DNA from: Bradyrhizobium sp. AZCC 2262
GTDB lineage: Bacteria; Pseudomonadota; Alphaproteobacteria; Rhizobiales; Xanthobacteraceae
Direction of reading: 5' to 3'
Length of the DNA: 64,000 bases
Assembly: GCF_036924535.1 (NCBI RefSeq)
Contig: NZ_JAZHRT010000001.1
Span: 1,674,001 to 1,738,000, forward strand
Of this stretch, positions 8,867-17,228 are shown in pieces (within the stretch, counting starts at the first letter, position 1; the number at the start of each line of letters is the position of its first letter). Below the pieces are notes generated by a model. The model made no database searches. It saw only the letters and a program-made list of their open reading frames with translations, and was not told the origin of the DNA. Position numbers and translations under genes: made by a program.

Positions 8867-9736
8867 TCAGCGCTTCGGCTTTGGCAGCACCATCCTGCCA
8901 TGTGAAGCAATGTCGCCCCACTTGGCAGACCAAGCGACCTCCGAGGCGGAGGGGCGCTCGGTGCCCTTCGGCCCCTGGGCACCCTGCAGCGCAAACAGCG
9001 CGCCCTGGGGATCGACGCACCGCGCGATCCAGCAATTATCGGACAGTTCGATCGGACCCTGGAGCATCCGGCCGCCGCCACTATTGACGCGCTTGGCCGC
9101 CGCGCCGATGTCGTCGACATTGAAGTAATAGAGCCAGCACGGCTGCGGCACGCTCGGAAGCTTGGTGAGCATGCCGCCGAGCGTCTGTCCGGCCGACGAG
9201 AACAATTGATAAAAGTCTGCCGGATCGGTTTCGCCGGGGTCCTTCTGCCAGCCGAAAAGTTCGCCGTAGAAATCGAAAATCTTGTTCCGGTCCTGAGCCA
9301 GCAATTCGTGCCAGCCCACGCGCCCCAACTCGTCCAGGCCGCCGGATTGCGGTTGGCCATATGTTAGTCCGCTGACCAGCGCAAAATTCGCCTTTTGCGG
9401 ATCGGCGACCACTGAAACCCGGCCGATATTGCTGTCCGTCGGCGGCAGCATGACAGCGCCTCCGCGACGCCTGATCTGTGCGGCCGTCTCATCGATGTCA
9501 TCGACGGCGACGTAGCCGAGCCATCTCGGAGTTGCCCCCAATCGCCGGCCCTCTTCCGGGAGATCCATCAGCCCGCCTACCGGAACCTCGCCCGCAGTAA
9601 GCACTGTGTAGACCAGATCCTCGGTCGACTCATCCTTCGCACCCCAGCCGACGACCTGGCCATAAAAGGCGCTTGCGGCCTCGACGTCCGTGGTCAGGAG
9701 TTCATACCAGGCGAAGCGTGCGGGTTGATCGACCAA
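8867..9736 (-). CDS. Two-domain VOC (glyoxalase/bleomycin-resistance fold) protein
   Basis: A 289-residue protein with two tandem VOC modules. The first begins RFAWYELLTTDVEAASAFYG and the second GRVGWHELLAQDRNKIFDFYG. The pattern matches the hydroxylase-like VOC proteins of actinomycetes and rhizobia (CFP32 type). Translation seems to begin with TTG at 9736, since GGAG lies just upstream and no ATG fits. It is transcribed away from the TOMM precursor, with which it shares a 200-base intergenic region. A role in that pathway is possible but unsupported. Confidence 0.8.
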   Translation of the reverse strand: MVDQPARFAWYELLTTDVEAASAFYGQVVGWGAKDESTEDLVYTVLTAGEVPVGGLMDLPEEGRRLGATPRWLGYVAVDDIDETAAQIRRRGGAVMLPPTDSNIGRVSVVADPQKANFALVSGLTYGQPQSGGLDELGRVGWHELLAQDRNKIFDFYGELFGWQKDPGETDPADFYQLFSSAGQTLGGMLTKLPSVPQPCWLYYFNVDDIGAAAKRVNSGGGRMLQGPIELSDNCWIARCVDPQGALFALQGAQGPKGTERPSASEVAWSAKWGDIASHGRMVLPKPKR

Positions 9737-9804
9737 GCAATTCTCCGTTCAGATCCGGGGGCGATTGCGCACTGCACCAAGTCGCAGGCGTTGCGGCCAT
9801 TGGA

Positions 9805-9868
9805 CGAAAATGTGGCGACAACGTTCATGAAGATGAATGCAATCTGAAAGTGCGCCATTACATTTTCG
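9805..9868. promoter_or_regulatory. Inverted repeat in the upstream region of the TOMM precursor
   Basis: CGAAAATGTGGCG at 9805-9817 faces CGCCATTACATTTTCG at 9853-9868. The arms are inverse copies except for a three-base insertion in the second. They lie 90-150 bases ahead of the precursor start and inside the divergent promoter region. A regulator site or looped promoter structure is an inference. Confidence 0.4.
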
Positions 9869-9903
9869 TGTGCGCATGAATCTTGCCTACCTTATTCTGT
9901 CCG

Positions 9904-9921
9904 CGTAGGATCGGTCCTACG
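9904..9921 (+). promoter_or_regulatory. Leader hairpin ahead of the TOMM precursor
   Basis: CGTAGGA at 9904-9910 and TCCTACG at 9915-9921 pair perfectly around TCGG. The hairpin ends 35 bases before the start codon. It may stabilise the 5' leader or be a protein-binding dyad. Confidence 0.4.
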
Positions 9922-9956
9922 GAGATCCTTCTTGTAACATGTTGGAGGATGCGACC

Positions 9957-10409
9957 ATGCCTCGGGTGAAGCAAGCTTCGAAAAGGAAGCGAGTAACCAA
10001 AGCCGCAGCACCGGTGTTGGGAGCCGCAGGACTAACTTTTTCGCTAGCAGGAAGTGCATATGCAGCGGCCGTACCGACGGCCGATGTTCAGCGGCCGAAT
10101 TTCGCACCTGGCGTGATGATCACGCTCGGTGAAGAGGAAATTGCCGACGTCAGCCTCGCTACGTTCCGTCTCTTCGCAGACGAAGAAAATACCCTTAGCG
10201 GCGTGCAACTGGCCCGCGGATGCGGTGGCTGCCGCGGATGTGGTGGATGCGCCGCCCGTGGATGCGGTGGCTGTCGCGGCTGCGCGGGCTGCAGAGGCTG
10301 CCGATGTGGCGTCGGCTGTGGTGGCTGCGGCGTTGGTTGGATAGGTGTAGGCGTGCCGTGGGTAGCAACAGGCTGCTGTGCATCCTGGGGCCGGTGCCGC
10401 TGGTGCTAG
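9957..10409 (+). CDS. Putative TOMM precursor peptide with Cys/Gly-repeat core
   Basis: A 150-residue candidate substrate of the two enzymes encoded just downstream. Residues 1-36 look like a Sec signal: basic MPRVKQASKRKRVTK, hydrophobic core 16-31, then SAYA. Residues 37-86 form an acidic leader-like region with ITLGEEEIADVSLATFRLF, a segment of the kind that binds E1-like cyclodehydratase partners. Residues 87-150 hold 16 Cys (89, 92, 95, 98, 103, 106, 109, 112, 115, 117, 121, 124, 140, 141, 147, 150) in G-C-x-G-C triplets followed by a Trp/Val-rich stretch. Such Cys would become thiazol(in)es. GGAGG at 9944-9948 favours ATG 9957 over ATG 9939. The core resembles heterocycloanthracin-type repeats, but I do not recognise an exact named product. 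Confidence 0.78.
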   Translation: MPRVKQASKRKRVTKAAAPVLGAAGLTFSLAGSAYAAAVPTADVQRPNFAPGVMITLGEEEIADVSLATFRLFADEENTLSGVQLARGCGGCRGCGGCAARGCGGCRGCAGCRGCRCGVGCGGCGVGWIGVGVPWVATGCCASWGRCRWC

Positions 10410-10453
10410 GCGGCGACGCCTTCTGATTGTGTATCGACACGCCACGATTTCAT

Positions 10454-10480
10454 TGGCCGGGCCCGCGATCGACCCGGCCA
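10454..10480 (+). terminator. Hairpin terminator or attenuator after the TOMM precursor
   Basis: TGGCCGGG at 10454-10461 pairs with CCCGGCCA at 10473-10480 over an 11-base loop, followed by GTTTCTTGTTT. It lies 45 bases past the precursor stop and 180 before the cyclodehydratase. Partial termination here would give more precursor than enzyme message. Confidence 0.65.
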
Positions 10481-10663
10481 GTTTCTTGTTTGCGTTGCAC
10501 CGTTCGCCTGCCAGCGTGGGCGGCTTGCCGGTGACAAGCGAGTGTGTTCCAACTCATTCGAACAATTCCAGTCGACGTCGGCGCACAGGTCCGGCGGGAC
10601 GAGAGGTTCGCCGTGCTCTGGCAATTTGAAGATGACAGGTAACAAAATCCGCGTGCTGATCCG

Positions 10664-12910
10664 ATGAGAGACAATCGCAAGAGCCCCGTGGCGAGCAAGA
10701 CCCGCAAGAACATTTTGCGATTCGCGCCGAACTTCACCGCCTATGTGCTTCCTCCCGATGTGGTCTGCCTCTATTCGGAGGACCGCAAGTTCTTCCTGCA
10801 CGGCGAGCTTTATTGTGCGGTAGCCACGGCGATCGGAAAAAATGGCAAAGCTGCGCCAGAGATCGTTCGCCAGCTTTCGAAGAGCTTTCCAGCCGACAAG
10901 ATAGAGGAAGCGATCAAGCGGCTGTTGGAGCGGCGATACGTCGTTGCGGGAACGTCGCCCGCATTCGATGGCGCCGTCGCGGGATATTGGGCTAGTCTCG
11001 GCCTGCCTCTCGAAGTCGCGGAACAGAATCTCCGCAATTGCCCGGTGCGGGTCGAAGCGATCGACGTCAAAGGCGCCAAAGAGCTCGCCGCGGCCTTGAG
11101 CAAACTCGGCGTCCAGATTGCCAAGCGTTCGCCAAAACTCACGATCACGCTGGTGAACGACTATCTCGACCGGCGGCTGGGCGATATGAACGGGGAGCGC
11201 GTGGCCGACAAGACGCCCTGGCTGCTGGTGCAGCCGTCCGGTGTGTTTCCGCTGGTGGGCCCGGTGTTCAAGCCCGGCGAGAGCGCCTGCTGGAACTGTC
11301 TTTTCGATCGCATGATCCGCAACCGGGAGATCAAGGGGTTTCTCGACCGCGGACAGGCGCAGGCTGTCGCCGTGTCACCCCTGGTCAACGAGAGCGTCGG
11401 ACAAGGCGCATTTCATTTCGCTGCCGTCGAAATTGCGAAAGCGATTGCCTCGGGCTTTCGCACCGATCTGCGCGATCACATCGCGAGCCTCGATCTGACG
11501 GGTGCGGTCGTTAGCAAGCACTTTGTCGCGCGGCGCCCGCAATGTCCCACCTGCGGCAGCAAGAAGGTGCAGAGTCCGCGCCGGGCGGCGACGCCGATCG
11601 AGATCGCCGAAGGCAGCAAGCTCATCATGACCAGCGGTGGATATCGCACCGTGACGTCTCGGGCCACCGTAGCGCGCTTCCGCAAGCATATAAGCCCGTT
11701 GACCGGTGTGGTGACGCGGCTCGAGCGGATCGAGGTCGATCTGCCGATGAACACCAATTTTTTCGCCTATCATAATTTCTCCTCGCCGGCCCAGAGCGTC
11801 GATCAGCTCAGGTCCGGGCTGAGCGGCGGCAGCTTCGGCAAGGGCTCGACCGCCGAGCAGGGCGAGGCCAGCGCGCTGATGGAGTCGATCGAGCGTTATT
11901 CGGGTATTTTCCAGGGTGACGAGATCAGGACGGCGCGCCGCTTTACCGATTTCGATCCCGGTGATGCCATCCACCCCAACGACGTCCAGCTTTTCAGCGA
12001 CGCTCAGTTTCAAGGCAGATTGACCGAGTCGCCGGACGATTCACACCCCGTTCCTGAGCCGCTCGATCCCTCGACCAGGACCGAGTGGTCGCCGGTCTGG
12101 TCGCTGCGCGACAAGCGTTTCAAATATCTCCCGACCGGCTTGCTCTATTTCTTCTACGGCGGTTTCCATACCGATTCCAACGGTTGCGCGGCCGGCAACA
12201 CCCGCGAGGAAGCCATCGTTCAGGGCTTCCTCGAACTGGTCGAGCGCGATGCCTACGCCATTTGGTGGTACAGCCGGCTGCGGCGCGCCGAGGTCGACCT
12301 CAAGCAATTCAGCGATTCCTACATCCAGGATCTGCAAACGCAGTTTGCGGATGCCGGACGACGGCTGTGGGTGCTGGACGTCACCAGCGATCTCGGCATT
12401 CCCACCTACGTGTCGGTGATGCACTGGATGCAGAACGGCCACGAGAACATCGAGTTCGGTTCCGGCGCGCATTTCGATCGCCGCATCGCCTTGCTGCGTT
12501 CGCTCACCGAGCTAACGCAATTCATGTCAATCGGCATGATGGGCGGCGGCAGCGGCGAGAAGCCATCGCTCGACGGTGTCAATCCGCTGCGCCTGGAAGA
12601 TCATCCGTTCCTGATCCCGAGCGACAATCCGATCGTTCCGCCGGCTCCCGGCCTTGAGGTCCACGACAACACGCGCGATCAGGTGAATGCCTGTGTCGAG
12701 ATCGCCACCCGGGCAGGGTACGATTTCCTCGTGCTCGACCAGACGCGGCCCGACGTTGAGGTCCCGGTCGTTCGCGTGCTCGTTCCAGGCCTGCGGCATT
12801 TCTATCGCCGCTTCGCACCGGGCCGGCTTTACGATGTTCCGCTGAAGCTTGGATTGCTGGATCGCCCGCGGCTGGAGAGCGAACTCACTCCGTTCCTGCC
12901 GCACACCTGA
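10664..12910 (+). CDS. Fused TOMM cyclodehydratase (E1-like leader-binding domain + YcaO)
   Basis: A 748-residue fusion of the two cyclodehydratase subunits. Residues 1-330 are the E1-like/ocin-ThiF-type partner that holds the leader, with a zinc tetrad C209-x2-C212 and C294-x2-C297. Residues 340-748 are the ATP-dependent YcaO domain: ATP/Mg motifs E407 and E410 in MESIERY, and N512-E516-E524-E527 in NTREEAIVQGFLELVERD. The chain ends TPFLPHT, not the strict PxPxP of many TOMM YcaOs. It would convert Cys of the preceding precursor to thiazolines. ATG 10664 overlaps (ATGA) the stop of a tiny 11-codon frame at 10632 and has no strong ribosome site, so coupling is possible. Confidence 0.9.
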   Translation: MRDNRKSPVASKTRKNILRFAPNFTAYVLPPDVVCLYSEDRKFFLHGELYCAVATAIGKNGKAAPEIVRQLSKSFPADKIEEAIKRLLERRYVVAGTSPAFDGAVAGYWASLGLPLEVAEQNLRNCPVRVEAIDVKGAKELAAALSKLGVQIAKRSPKLTITLVNDYLDRRLGDMNGERVADKTPWLLVQPSGVFPLVGPVFKPGESACWNCLFDRMIRNREIKGFLDRGQAQAVAVSPLVNESVGQGAFHFAAVEIAKAIASGFRTDLRDHIASLDLTGAVVSKHFVARRPQCPTCGSKKVQSPRRAATPIEIAEGSKLIMTSGGYRTVTSRATVARFRKHISPLTGVVTRLERIEVDLPMNTNFFAYHNFSSPAQSVDQLRSGLSGGSFGKGSTAEQGEASALMESIERYSGIFQGDEIRTARRFTDFDPGDAIHPNDVQLFSDAQFQGRLTESPDDSHPVPEPLDPSTRTEWSPVWSLRDKRFKYLPTGLLYFFYGGFHTDSNGCAAGNTREEAIVQGFLELVERDAYAIWWYSRLRRAEVDLKQFSDSYIQDLQTQFADAGRRLWVLDVTSDLGIPTYVSVMHWMQNGHENIEFGSGAHFDRRIALLRSLTELTQFMSIGMMGGGSGEKPSLDGVNPLRLEDHPFLIPSDNPIVPPAPGLEVHDNTRDQVNACVEIATRAGYDFLVLDQTRPDVEVPVVRVLVPGLRHFYRRFAPGRLYDVPLKLGLLDRPRLESELTPFLPHT

Positions 12911-12921
12911 AAGGGTCTTTC

Positions 12922-14379
12922 GTGCGCGCTCCCCGGAAAAAGCCGACCAGGAAGATTGCGCCAGTCATCGCCGCCCGATTGAACGGTCATTTCTCCCTGC
13001 AGATGCAGGCGGACGGGAGCATCGCCGCCTTCGTGAACGGCTATTCCGTCAATCTGGGACAATTGAGCACGGCCGCGATGGATCGAGCGCGAAATCTGAC
13101 CGACGGCTTGCCGCTGGTGTCCTTTGCCGGTAAGAGCGCTATCGCGAGGGAAGTCGATGTCCTGGTGCATCGACTGGCGCGGCACGGGCTGCTCGAATAT
13201 CGCCTGTCCTTTCCGCGTGACGCGCAGGACCTTGTGGTCATCGAGCCCCAGGTCCCTGAGTACTGGCCGCAACGCGCAAAGCTCGGCGAGAGTGACACTG
13301 TCGTGCTGTCGCGCTTTGCCTATCTGCACCGGCGCGGCAACGAGATGGTGCTGGAATCGCCGCGCGCCGGCGCGCTGTTTCGAATTGGCGACCCCGCCAT
13401 TGCCGCCATGCTTGCTGCGCTGTCGCGGCCTCACAAGATCAGCAGGCTTCGCCGCGACGCGGCCGCCTTCCACCTCGATCTGCTCGAACTGCTGCTAAAT
13501 AGCCAGTTCCTGCTCAAGCTCAATGCGAAAAGCGGAGACGGCCTTCGGGTGAATGAAGGCGACGGCAATCTTGTTCTCTGGGATTTCCACGATCTCGTGT
13601 TTCACACGCGGAGCACCGAGGGCCGGCAGACCAATCCGGTAGGCGGCACCTTCGCCTACGCAAGCGTTGTTTCACCGCTGCCCGCGGTGCGTCCGCCGTG
13701 GCCCGGCAAGAAGATTGACCTGCGCAACTTCTCTACCTCGGATCCGGTCTCATCCTTTGCAGGGCGGTTGCGCGAACGCCATTCAGTCCGGGATTTCGAT
13801 GACGAGCATCCGGTCACGCTCGCCGAGCTCGCGCAGTTTCTCGACAGCGCTGCCCGGGTCCTGTCGGAATGGAATAGCGGCGCGAATTTCGAAGGCAGTC
13901 CTGAGACTACCTACAGCACAAGGCCCTATCCGTCGGCCGGCAGCGCGTACGAACTGGAATTGTATCTGGCGATCTCGAATTGCGACGGGCTTGCACGCGG
14001 ACTTTACCATTACGACGCGGGCGGCCACGCGCTGGTAGCGATCGGGGTCTCGGCTCAGCAACTCCAGGCGCTTGCGGCGGCAGCCGAGTTTGCCATGGAC
14101 GCCCCGGGTCCGCCGCAGGTCCTGATCACGATCGCCGCGCGTTTTGGGCGGATCTCCTGGAAATACAGCTCAATCGCATACTCGCTGATCCTGAAGGATG
14201 TTGGCAGCATCATCCAGACGTTCTACCTGGCGGCGACCGATATGGGCCTTGGTGGCTGCGCCATCGGCACCAGCAACATCGATCTGTTTGCAAAAATGAC
14301 GGGGCTCGAATTCCATGTAGAGGGCCCGGTCGGTCAATTCGCGCTCGGACGCGGGAAGAAGCCGGAGGCCCCGGGCTAG
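12922..14379 (+). CDS. SagB-type FMN azoline dehydrogenase
   Basis: A 485-residue protein. The C-terminal 200 residues are a nitroreductase-fold SagB/ThcOx domain, beginning LRERHSVRDFDD (about 282-293). It contains the FMN segment RPYPSAGSAYELELYL, then a Lys-Tyr pair at 414-415 in SWKYSSIAYSL, the pair reported as important in characterised azoline dehydrogenases. MGLGGCAIGTSN and FALGRGKK complete the domain. Residues 1-270 form an extra N-terminal region found in long SagB proteins. It would oxidise thiazolines to thiazoles. The start is GTG 12922 after AAAGGGT, 11 bases from the cyclodehydratase stop, so the two are cotranscribed. Confidence 0.9.
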   Translation: MRAPRKKPTRKIAPVIAARLNGHFSLQMQADGSIAAFVNGYSVNLGQLSTAAMDRARNLTDGLPLVSFAGKSAIAREVDVLVHRLARHGLLEYRLSFPRDAQDLVVIEPQVPEYWPQRAKLGESDTVVLSRFAYLHRRGNEMVLESPRAGALFRIGDPAIAAMLAALSRPHKISRLRRDAAAFHLDLLELLLNSQFLLKLNAKSGDGLRVNEGDGNLVLWDFHDLVFHTRSTEGRQTNPVGGTFAYASVVSPLPAVRPPWPGKKIDLRNFSTSDPVSSFAGRLRERHSVRDFDDEHPVTLAELAQFLDSAARVLSEWNSGANFEGSPETTYSTRPYPSAGSAYELELYLAISNCDGLARGLYHYDAGGHALVAIGVSAQQLQALAAAAEFAMDAPGPPQVLITIAARFGRISWKYSSIAYSLILKDVGSIIQTFYLAATDMGLGGCAIGTSNIDLFAKMTGLEFHVEGPVGQFALGRGKKPEAPG

Positions 14380-14468
14380 AGCACGATATTTCTCGAAAGG
14401 CGGCCAGGCCGGAGCCTCGATGCGAATTTTGCTGCGTACTAAGGAGCCCACGCCGAGAGCTAAAAAAA

Positions 14469-14490
14469 CAGCGGGCCCGTTGGCCCGCTG
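14469..14490 (-). terminator. Rho-independent terminator
   Basis: CAGCGGGCC (14469-14477) and GGCCCGCTG (14482-14490) pair around CGTT. The A-run at 14462-14468 reads as a T-run on the minus strand, so it ends the gene at 14512-14949. It may also slow plus-strand transcripts from the TOMM operon. Confidence 0.85.
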
Positions 14491-14511
14491 CGCGTCTTCG
14501 CATGATAATTG

Positions 14512-14949
14512 TTACTGCTTGCTAGCCGGCGCGTCGTCCGCAGGCGGCGTGGTCGGCTTGTTCATGTCCGTGCTGGGCGGTGCCGGCGGTGTCGGGCGGT
14601 TGGTCGCCGCACCCGTGGTCGTGCCCGGCTGGTTGTTGCTGCGGGGCGTTACGTCACGCATGCCCGAAGGCGCCGCGGGCTTGGCCGGCTGCGTCTGTGC
14701 GGTCTGGCTCTCCGGCGTGGTACCGGCCTGGTTCACGGTCGTATTGTTGAGGCCATAGAACAGGGCGCCGAGCACCACCGCGATAGCGACGGCGAACATG
14801 GCGACCTTGGTGCCGCTGGCGGGACCTTCGGCCAGTTCCGGATCGGCTTGCAACTCATTGTCGAGACTGTTGAGGCGGGCCTGATGGCGGATTTCTTCAT
14901 CGCTCAGGCCGGCGCGGTAGGGATCGTTCGGATTCGGTTGGTATGCCAT
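14512..14949 (-). CDS. Single-pass membrane protein with Pro/Thr-rich tail
   Basis: A 145-residue protein. The acidic N-terminus MAYQPNPNDPYRAGLSDEE is followed by one hydrophobic helix at about residues 48-66 (VAMFAVAIAVVLGALFYGL). A long low-complexity Pro/Thr/Ala/Gln tail then probably lies in the periplasm. This arrangement is a frequent conserved hypothetical in bradyrhizobia. It is single and has its own terminator. The function is unknown. Confidence 0.75.
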   Translation of the reverse strand: MAYQPNPNDPYRAGLSDEEIRHQARLNSLDNELQADPELAEGPASGTKVAMFAVAIAVVLGALFYGLNNTTVNQAGTTPESQTAQTQPAKPAAPSGMRDVTPRSNNQPGTTTGAATNRPTPPAPPSTDMNKPTTPPADDAPASKQ

Positions 14950-15082
14950 GAATAGGTTCCTCCGTTAGCACCCCAAAGCTAAGCGGGGAGACAATGGCTG
15001 GCGTGCACGGATGTTCCCCGCCAATGTTGCAACCCCGTAATGTTGGAACTGATGATTCCCGGTTCCCAATGTGAGGTTTGCC

Positions 15083-15724
15083 ATGTGGAGCTTGCCGCCC
15101 GGCGATACCGTCCTGCATCTGTTGTCCTATGTGGCGCTGACCGCGCAGGCGATGACGGCCGCACTCGCGGCGGGCCGCCGCAGCATGGACTGGGCCGGCG
15201 TGTGCATGCTCGGCTGCATCACCGCGCTAGGTGGCGGCACCATCCGTGATGTGCTGCTCGGGCACTATCCGCTGGTCTGGGTGCAAAACCCGTCCTATCT
15301 CGCACTGACGGCGGTGGCGGCCTTCGCCACCATTTTAGTCGCGCGGCACGTGCACCGGCTCAACACCGCGTTTCTGGTGCTGGACGCGATCGGGCTGGTC
15401 GTCTTCACGATGGCCGGCTGCGATGTCGCCTGGCAAATGAACGCCTCGCTGCCGATCGTGATCGTCGCTGGCATGATCACCGGCTGCGCCGGCGGCGTGC
15501 TGCGCGACATTCTCTGCAACGACGTGCCGCTGTTGTTTCGCGCCGAACTCTACGCCAGCGTCTCCGTCGTCACCGGACTGTTCTACGCCACCGGCTTCGG
15601 GCTCAAGCTCAGCGACCACGTCTGGACCGCGCTGACATTTGCGCTCGGCCTCACGCTGCGGCTATTGGCGATCCGCTACAAATGGGAAATGCCGAAATTC
15701 GTCTTTAACGATGAGCCGCGCTGA
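15083..15724 (+). CDS. TRIC/UPF0126-family cation channel
   Basis: A 213-residue membrane protein with about seven hydrophobic helices and the two signature repeats of the family, GGGTIRDVLLG at about 53-63 and GGVLRDILCND at about 137-147. Bacterial members form trimeric cation-selective pores. I start at ATG 15083, which has GAGG six bases upstream; GTG 15071 is the longer alternative. The stop lies four bases from the convergent cytochrome gene. Confidence 0.87.
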   Translation: MWSLPPGDTVLHLLSYVALTAQAMTAALAAGRRSMDWAGVCMLGCITALGGGTIRDVLLGHYPLVWVQNPSYLALTAVAAFATILVARHVHRLNTAFLVLDAIGLVVFTMAGCDVAWQMNASLPIVIVAGMITGCAGGVLRDILCNDVPLLFRAELYASVSVVTGLFYATGFGLKLSDHVWTALTFALGLTLRLLAIRYKWEMPKFVFNDEPR

Positions 15725-15728
15725 GCAG

Positions 15729-16976
15729 CTATTTTGTCCTGCGCGCCTTCGCGACCTCGTCCGCTGTCACCAGCGGCGCCGCGTTGCCCCAGGCGTTGCG
15801 GATGTAGTTCGTCACGTCGGCAATCTCCTGGTCGGTCATTTTCGCGGCATAGGCCGGCATCGATCCCGCGTTGGGCGCACGCGGCGTTGTGACGGTTTGC
15901 GCGCCATCGAGGATGACGCGCAGCGTACTCAAGGCGTCGGCGGATTGCAGGTTGGCGTTGCCTGGCAGCGGCGGATAGATCCGCGGCGCGCCCGAGCCGT
16001 CCTTTTCGTGGCAGGCGATGCAGGCGCCATTGTAGAGCTTTTCGCCCGCAGCCATTTGCGAAGGCGGCGGCCGGGCGACCTTCGGCTCCCGCGCACCCGC
16101 CGGCAGATCCTTCAGGTAAATCGCAATCGCTCTGACATCCGCATCACTCATCCTTGAAGTCGAATTGACGACGACCTCCGACATCAATTCGCCGGCATGG
16201 CTCTTGCCGTTGCGGCCGCTCTGCAGATATTCGGTGATGTCTTCCACGCTCCAGGATTTTAGGCCGCTGCGCGCAGCCCCGTCCAGCCGTGGCGCGAACA
16301 TGCCCGCGACCCGTCCGCCGCTGTAGGCCCGGCGGCGTTTCTCGGCGCCAAACATGTTCTTCGGCGTATGGCAGGCGCCGCAATGGGCGACGCCCTCGAC
16401 CAGATAGCGGCCGCGATTCCACTCCGTGCTCTTTTGCTGGTCCGGCATCAGAATGCCGGGCTTGAAGAACAGCCAGTTCCAGCCGCGCATCACGACGCGA
16501 TGGTTGAACGGCCAGCGCAGTTCGGGCGCGCGCGGCGCATTGCTCACCGGCGTCAGCGTCGCCAGATAGGCGCGGATGGCGAGAATGTCCTGGCGCGTCA
16601 GCTTGGTGAAGTTCGGGTAGGGGAAGGCCGGGTAATAGCGTGAGCCGTCGCGCGCCACGCCAAACCGCAGGGCGTCGTAGAAGGCGTCATCGCTCCAGGC
16701 GCCCAGGCCCGTCTCGCGATCCGGCGTCAGATTGGGCGAATAGATGCCGCCGAACGGGGTATCGATCCGCTTGCCACCGGCGAACGGTTTTGCGGGATCG
16801 GCGGTATGGCAGCTTGCGCAGTCGCCGGCTTCGGTCAGCGCCTTGCCGCGCGCGATATCCTCTGCGGTCAGTGGTTCGCTCTTGGACTGGGCATGGCCTT
16901 CGCCGACCGCGAACGCAGTGCACAAAAATACGCAAGCGAGAATCGTCCGCATGATCCGGCGTGGTCCCTGCACCAT
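15729..16976 (-). CDS. Triheme cytochrome c, membrane/periplasmic dehydrogenase type
   Basis: A 415-residue exported protein with three haem c sites, C53-C56-H57, C199-C202-H203 and C319-C322-H323. Their spacing is that of the cytochrome subunit of PQQ/FAD alcohol, aldehyde and gluconate dehydrogenases. A signal peptide runs to about HAQ (residue 30). The start at ATG 16976 has AGGAGG just upstream; ATG 16952 would give a tighter signal. No dehydrogenase or small subunit gene is next to it, so its electron donor must be encoded elsewhere. Confidence 0.85.
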   Translation of the reverse strand: MVQGPRRIMRTILACVFLCTAFAVGEGHAQSKSEPLTAEDIARGKALTEAGDCASCHTADPAKPFAGGKRIDTPFGGIYSPNLTPDRETGLGAWSDDAFYDALRFGVARDGSRYYPAFPYPNFTKLTRQDILAIRAYLATLTPVSNAPRAPELRWPFNHRVVMRGWNWLFFKPGILMPDQQKSTEWNRGRYLVEGVAHCGACHTPKNMFGAEKRRRAYSGGRVAGMFAPRLDGAARSGLKSWSVEDITEYLQSGRNGKSHAGELMSEVVVNSTSRMSDADVRAIAIYLKDLPAGAREPKVARPPPSQMAAGEKLYNGACIACHEKDGSGAPRIYPPLPGNANLQSADALSTLRVILDGAQTVTTPRAPNAGSMPAYAAKMTDQEIADVTNYIRNAWGNAAPLVTADEVAKARRTK

Positions 16977-17228
16977 CTGGCCTCCTGGGGCGTTATAGCG
17001 CGAAAGCGGAGGGAGGAGGATGTCATGCCGTTTCGCGCCGAGGCTCCCGGACGACACAAACCGAAAAGGTGCGCCGTTATTCCCGGCACGAAATTGCGAT
17101 CTTTGAAAGCACGGCGTCGGGAGCGAGATTTGTAGTGCGTGGCCAAGAAAATCCGACATAGACTGGTTCTAACAAGTTCAGATGACTAGCTAAAAACAGT
17201 CATCCCGATCAAGGCTCAAGAGGGTGCA

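Noticed and set aside
10044..10445. Ala/Thr-rich open frame on the minus strand opposite the TOMM precursor
   Set aside because: Its composition is the mirror of the Gly/Cys repeats. No ribosome site.
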